Of a stretch of DNA of 64,000 nt, positions 59,105 to 64,000 are shown piece by piece. The stretch covers positions 2,790,001 to 2,854,000 of the forward strand of contig JABRWF010000006.1 of the NCBI GenBank assembly GCA_018343915.1, in the 5' to 3' direction. Within the stretch, counting starts at the first letter, position 1, and each line of letters starts with the position of its first letter. Source of the DNA: Agroathelia rolfsii (taxonomy: Eukaryota; Basidiomycota; Agaricomycetes; Amylocorticiales; Amylocorticiaceae). A program made the translations under genes and the position numbers. The notes under the pieces are model-generated. The model had not been told where the DNA came from, made no database searches, and worked only from the letters and a program-made list of their open reading frames with translations.

Positions 59105-62100
59105 AAGGCTCCGAGGTTGAGGCCAAAACCTGGGAGCCTGAAGAACAATGTACTATAGATATTTCCCTATTTTCTTCAATTTCTTCTTTTTCCATTTCTA
59201 CTTCTATAATAGGGGTGAATACCCAACATATACACGTACCAATAGAACTACGTGGATAATCTTTCTCTATCAATACTTTAGCTATGATTAATTCCGGTGC
59301 TTCTTCTACTTTTGTAAATAAACGCTTTGTAAAAAAAAACAAAATTCCAAAAAAATCCCTTCCCCAATCAATTCCTCTATATAACATTGACAATTTAGAA
59401 AATAAAATTGGTAAAATTACAGAATACATAACGGTCATGCTAATTATGGGGGGAATGGGAAGAAGGGTTCACATGAGCATAGTAGATATTGGAGAGGAGG
59501 ATGTCATCTTGGGGATAGACTGGCTAAAAGTAGAGAATCCCGAGATTGACTGGAAGGATGCAATGGTGGAACTTCGAAGGGAAACCCTACGTGCCTCGGT
59601 AATGGAACCCAGGGAAATACCTACAGAATACTTGCCCTACAAGCAGGTCTTCTCAAAGGAAGAATCAACCTGGATGCCCACACGAAAACCCTGGGACTAT
59701 AAAATAGTCCTAAAGGAGGAAGCATCTATGGGGAGATCCAAGGTATACCCATTGGCAGTCAAGGAAAGGAATTCATTGGAGGAATACATTAAGGAAAACC
59801 TAGCTAAGGGCTATTTACGCAAATCAGAAAGTCCCATGAGCTCCCCTTTCTTCTTCATTCCAAAGAAATCCAGAGAACTTCGCCCGGTCCAGGATTACCG
59901 AAAGCTCAACAATATCACAGTGAAGGACAGTTACCCCTTACCCCTCATTAGCACAATCATAGACAAACTAAGTAGAAGTAAAATCTTCACTAAGCTGGAT
60001 CTAAGATGGGGTTACAACAATGTCCGGATCAGGGAAGGAGACAAGTATAAGGTGGCATTTGTAACTCCCTTAGGGTTATTCAAACCAACGGTAATGACCT
60101 TTGGCCTGACCAACGCACCAGCAACGTTTCAGCGGATGATGGACAAAATCTTAGCCAATTTAATCGCATTAGGAAAGGTCTTTGTCTATATTGACGACAT
60201 CCTAATTGCATCAAGCAGTCAGTTAGAACATACTGCTCTAGTCCTAGAAGTGCTACGGCGCTTAAAAGAAAATGACTTGTATGTGAACGCAGAGAAATGT
60301 AAATTCAATGCAAACCAAGTCGAATTCCTAGGATTAATAATTAGTTATAACTCGGTCTGGATGATGCCAGAAAAGGTGCAAGCCATAAAGGACTGGCCAA
60401 CCCCTCGAACTGTGAAAGAAATAAGATAGTTTAGGGGGTTAGCTAACTACTACCAAAGGTTTATAAAGGGGTTTGGTAACCTGTGCAAACCCTTGGATAG
60501 GTTAACAGGCAAGGTGGTATGGTAATGGACGGAACAAGAGCAACAATCCTTCAAAGCACTTAAGAATGCATTTATTACGGCCCCTGTACTAGCAATGTTT
60601 GATCAGACAAAAAAAACACGAGTAGAAATAGACTTGTCAAACTATGCTACAGGTGCAGTACTATCCCAAATGCAGGAAGACGGTAGCTGGCACCCCATAG
60701 CTTACCTGTCCCAATCTCTAGGACCTGCAGAACGCAACTATGAGATTTGGGATAAAGAAATACTAGCTATCATCTAAGCACTCAAGGAATGGAGGCACTA
60801 CCTGATAGGAACAGAAGAACAATTCAAAATTTGGTCAGATCACAAGAACCTAGAATACTGGAAAACATCTAAAGATCTAACTAGACAACAAGCTCGATGG
60901 TCCCTGTTCTTATCCGAATATAACTTCCTAATTTATTACCAAAAGGGAAGTAAGAATGGTAGAGCCGATGCACTATCATGACACCCCGACTTCCACAAAG
61001 AAGATGTAGATGACAATAAGGAACAAGTGGTACTCAGTCCACGCCTATTTTGCATCAATGTAGGAAGATGGGGTCATATCACGGTTGAAGGAGAAAAAGG
61101 ACTTCTAAACCAAATCCGAAAAGCAAACCCAGAACCAGAAGTGGCAGAAGCCCTTCAAATGCTTAAGGATTTTGGGCCAGTAAAACTCCAAAATGGAATT
61201 GAGGAGTAGAACCAGGAAGAAGGCCTAATTCTATACAGAGGCAAAGTTTATGTACCAAAGGACACCCAATTACGGGCACAAATTGTGAAGAAATTCCATG
61301 ATGTGCCTGTAGCTGGACACCCGGGGAAACATAAAACTCTAGAACTAGTATCACGCAATTATTGGTGGCCTAGCATGACAAAATTTATCAATGAATATGT
61401 AACAACATGCCCACAATGTATTATGAATAAGAGTTCTCGACAACCCCCCTCTGGGTTACTTTAACCCCTGCCTGCACCACAAAAACCTTGGGAACATGTA
61501 ACAGCAGACATGATTGTGAAATTACCTCAGTTAGGAGGATATGACTCTATTTTGGTCATAGTAGACAAACTTACCAAGATGTGTCATTTAATTCCAACCA
61601 TAGAAACGGTGACTGCAGCGGAAGTAGCAGGATTGTACCTAAAACATGTGTTTAAACTTCACGGAATTCCAAAAGTCTGGACCACAGATAGAGAACCCCA
61701 GTTTACAAGCCAAGTCATGAAAGAAGTACATCAAAAGTTAGGAATCAAAACAGCCTTGTCCACAGCTTACCACCCCCAAAGTGACAGACAAACGGAAAGG
61801 CTAAATCAGGAAATTGAAACCTACTTACGAATATATTCTAACCAATGGTAAACAAACTGGGCAGAGAATCTGGAGATTGCAGAATTTGCACTTAACCAAA
61901 GACAGAGTTCAGTAACGGGGTTCACCCCCTTCGAGCTAAACTATGGTTTTATACCCAGAATGGAAATCCTATCCCAACCCCAGTGTCAAGGCTCACGCTC
62001 TTGACTATCTAAACAACAGAGGTGACCCCTACTTACACCACAAACAGAACAATGTACCGCTACTAGGTCCCAAAGGTGTACTCCAAGTCTAGAAGACTTT

Positions 62101-63470
62101 CCACCAAAGGCTACTGTTGGCTAATGACTTGTTACTGCTTGCTTAGTAAAGAAGGGAGTGCTAAACACTCTGAGACGCTTAGATTCTTTCTTAGAGGGTA
62201 ATAACCCTAAGTCACACTTTGCCCTGATTTATTAAGGGACTTGATACAGAGAGGGGGAGGCAGGCAATACAGCCTGTTCTATGGCTTGCTTAGGTCCTTA
62301 TACAACCCCTAGGCTGACAAGGCACAAAGGGAGGGCAAGGGTGAGAGGGCTAGGACGATGAGCCTGAAGACAAATGTATTAGTAAATAGTAAAGAGAGAT
62401 GTACATGCTTATTTACTCACCTGAAGGCAAAAGGTCAAAGCTAAGGCCTTCAGGGAGTGTTACAGGGTCCTTATATAAGTTTCAGGGGTGGTCTGTGCAC
62501 TTCTGAATGGTCTGTGCACAGAGACAGAAATAGAAAGGAATGCTAAACATAGTACAAATGAATGACTGAGCATGATGGTGCAATCATTGCATCATCAGCT
62601 GATTGATCAAGAGTCTAGACTTGGAATGAACTAGAAGGGTCTAGACTCTGTTTACTAATAGGTACTGGTACAAAGGTATAATGATGGCCAGTCATATAAC
62701 TAAGTACTCTGTAACCAATTGTCCTAGGCTGTCTATTATGAATAAATAATGTGTAGAAAGTCCAAGAAAAATCATAAAAATACAAGAAAAATACAGGAAA
62801 ATAAAGAAAAATTAGGAGAGTCTGGGTGTACCCATGACACCCAGGTTAAGACTATAGGAGTGCAAGACTGGTTAGGAAATTTAAAGGAAGCACAAGAAGA
62901 AGCCCAAGCAGCCCTAGGAAAGGCAGCAGAATCAATGAAGCAATACTACAATCAAAATAAGAAAAATTTCCCGCAGCTAGAACCAGGGGCATGCATATAG
63001 TTAGATGCACGAAATATCAAATTTGCAAAACAACCTAGTAGGAAACTAAGCCCTAAAAAGCTAGGCCCCTATAAGGTAGTCAAAAGAATTGGGGAACTAA
63101 ATTACGAAATTGATATCCCAAAGAATTGGCATGTGCATAATGTCTTCCATATAAACCTCCTACAACCCTACCAGGAAAGCAAAATCCCAGGAAGGACTCC
63201 AGAAGAACCCCCGCCGGTGGAAGTAGAGGGAGAAGAGGAGTGGGAAGTCTTGCATATCAGGGATGCTTGACTTTACAGAAGATGGAAAAAGCTGCAATTT
63301 CTGGTATAATATAAAGGTTACCCAGGGGAAGAGAGTTGGGAATTTGCCAAAGATATACATGCAAAACGGCTCATTACCTAATTCTACAAAGAGAACCCTA
63401 GTGCACCTAGAAGAATATCAGCAACAACATTTGAAAGATTACCCTTCCAAAAAATAGAAAACCTAACACA
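59105..63470 (+). pseudogene. Pol of the forward chromovirus (PR-RT-RH-IN-chromodomain)
   Basis: Protease MINSGASSTF (Asn for the catalytic Asp) at about 59287. The RT has SSPFFFIPKKSRELRPVQDY, VMTFGLTNAPATFQ and FVYIDDILIAS (about 60180). RNase H reads EIDLSNYATGAVLS. Integrase has the zinc finger HDVPVAGHPGKHKT...CPQC, the core TADMIVKLP, WTTDREPQF (Glu for the usual Gly) and HPQSDRQTERLNQE. The chromodomain YKGYPGEESWEFAKDIHA lies near 63310-63360. Stops occur near 60427, 60525, 60776, 60979, 61207, 61462, 61849, 62998 and in the chromodomain. Excising the LTR at 61984 with one CCCAG restores frame continuity, showing that the insertion was clean. Confidence 0.9.
61984..62839 (-). repeat. 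Solo LTR family 1, inserted in integrase C-terminus (TSD CCCAG)
   Basis: 856 bp, TGTCAAGG to CATGACA, flanked by CCCAG at 61979-61983 and 62840-62844. Predicted intron at 62364-62420 in reverse orientation. Confidence 0.94.
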
Positions 63471-63548
63471 GGTGGAGACTTTAGTCACGGATTCTTGGCG
63501 CTTTGGACATAGGCGGTTCCAGGGGAACGCCCCTTAGAAGGGGGGTGA

Positions 63549-64000
63549 TGTCATGGGTACACCCAGACTCTCCTGATTTTTCTCTATTTTTTTATATTTT
63601 TCTCATATTTTTACGATTTTTCTCTAATTTTCTATGTAATATTTATTCTTCACAAACATTCTGAAGGGCAGTGGGTCACATGATACTTGGTCACATGACT
63701 GGCCATCATAGTTCCCTGGTACCGGTGCCCATTAGTAAGCAGAATCTAGAATGTTCTATAATCAGATATGGATCAGTCAGCATGATGCAACAAGCATGCC
63801 ATTGTGCTTAGTCAGCTGTATCATACAATTTCTAATTATTCCTTGATTTCTCCAAAGGCTACACACAGATCACTGCACAGCCCTCGTATATATATATAAG
63901 GACCCTGTAACACTCCCTGAAGGCCTTAGCTTTGATCTTTTGCCTTCAGGTAAGTAGTAGCTTATGTAATCAGGACTACGCTTACTAAAATATAAATTTG
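63549..64000 (+). repeat. 3' LTR of the forward chromovirus, cut by the window end
   Basis: Begins TGTCATGGGTACACCCAG and follows 56468 onward closely. The intron donor reads GTAAGT here (63950), versus GTGAGT in the 5' LTR. Confidence 0.92.

Larger units (their letters stand above)
56468..64000 (+). mobile_element. Nearly complete Ty3/gypsy chromovirus (runs off the window)
   Basis: 5' LTR 56468-57320, self-priming site, leader, gag, protease, RT, RNase H, integrase, chromodomain, polypurine tract (GAAGGGGGGTGA) and the start of the 3' LTR at 63549. The two LTRs are very similar, so the insertion is not ancient, yet the coding part carries about a dozen transition-type stops. It is interrupted by a solo LTR 1 at 61984-62839. 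Confidence 0.92.

Noticed and set aside
34680..64000. CRISPR array or phage-like content in the repeat-rich half
   Set aside because: The repeats are long LTRs with target duplications and retroelement proteins; there are no short regularly spaced repeats, and the genome is fungal.

Overview
The window reads as nuclear DNA of a filamentous basidiomycete, most likely a plant-biomass-degrading Agaricomycete. Genes are dense and cut by many introns of about 45-65 nt. The genes include three AA9 lytic polysaccharide monooxygenases, a Rho GTPase, a coilin-like protein and chromodomain Ty3/gypsy elements. The order or genus cannot be fixed from sequence alone.

Region 1 (1-34.7 kb) is ordinary gene space. 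In order it holds: a short-chain dehydrogenase (+), a sulfite oxidase-type molybdoenzyme (+), a poorly resolved gene resembling fungal UTRA/chorismate-lyase-like proteins (-), an intron-containing tRNA-Gly(GCC) (-), an FAD monooxygenase (-), a Rho GTPase (-), three tandem AA9 genes (+), the tRNA splicing endonuclease subunit SEN15 (+), the GPI mannosyltransferase subunit PBN1/PIG-X (-), 6-phosphofructo-2-kinase/fructose-2,6-bisphosphatase (+), a very large mitochondrial-type PPR protein (+), a membrane-anchored protein disulfide isomerase (-), the KEOPS subunit CGI121 (+) and a coilin-like protein (-). Two gene pairs share very short divergent promoters (151 bp for PBN1/PFK-FBPase, 98 bp for PDI/CGI121). 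CGI121 and coilin converge with 7 bp between stop codons.

Region 2 (34.7-64 kb) is a nest of Ty3/gypsy chromoviruses and solo LTRs with no host gene visible. It holds an old element on the minus strand (about 36.2-45.5 kb), a fragment of a second (47.5-48.6 kb), an LTR plus intact gag (50.7-53.3 kb), a decayed non-chromodomain gypsy pol (53.7-56.5 kb) and a nearly complete forward chromovirus (56.5 kb to the window end). Young, nearly identical LTRs of about 856 bp have been dropped into these, four of them solo with clean 5-bp target duplications.

Most notable: (a) all three AA9 paralogues carry an intron at the same place that only makes sense as an AT-AC intron (ATAAGT...AC); (b) the chromoviruses carry an 11-nt primer site complementary to their own predicted RNA 5' end, i.e. 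Tf1-like self-priming; (c) their LTRs contain a 57-60 nt spliceable intron directly after that 5' end, and one solo LTR lacks exactly these 57 nt; (d) the three AA9 promoters share a block of about 50 bp at a fixed distance from the start codon.
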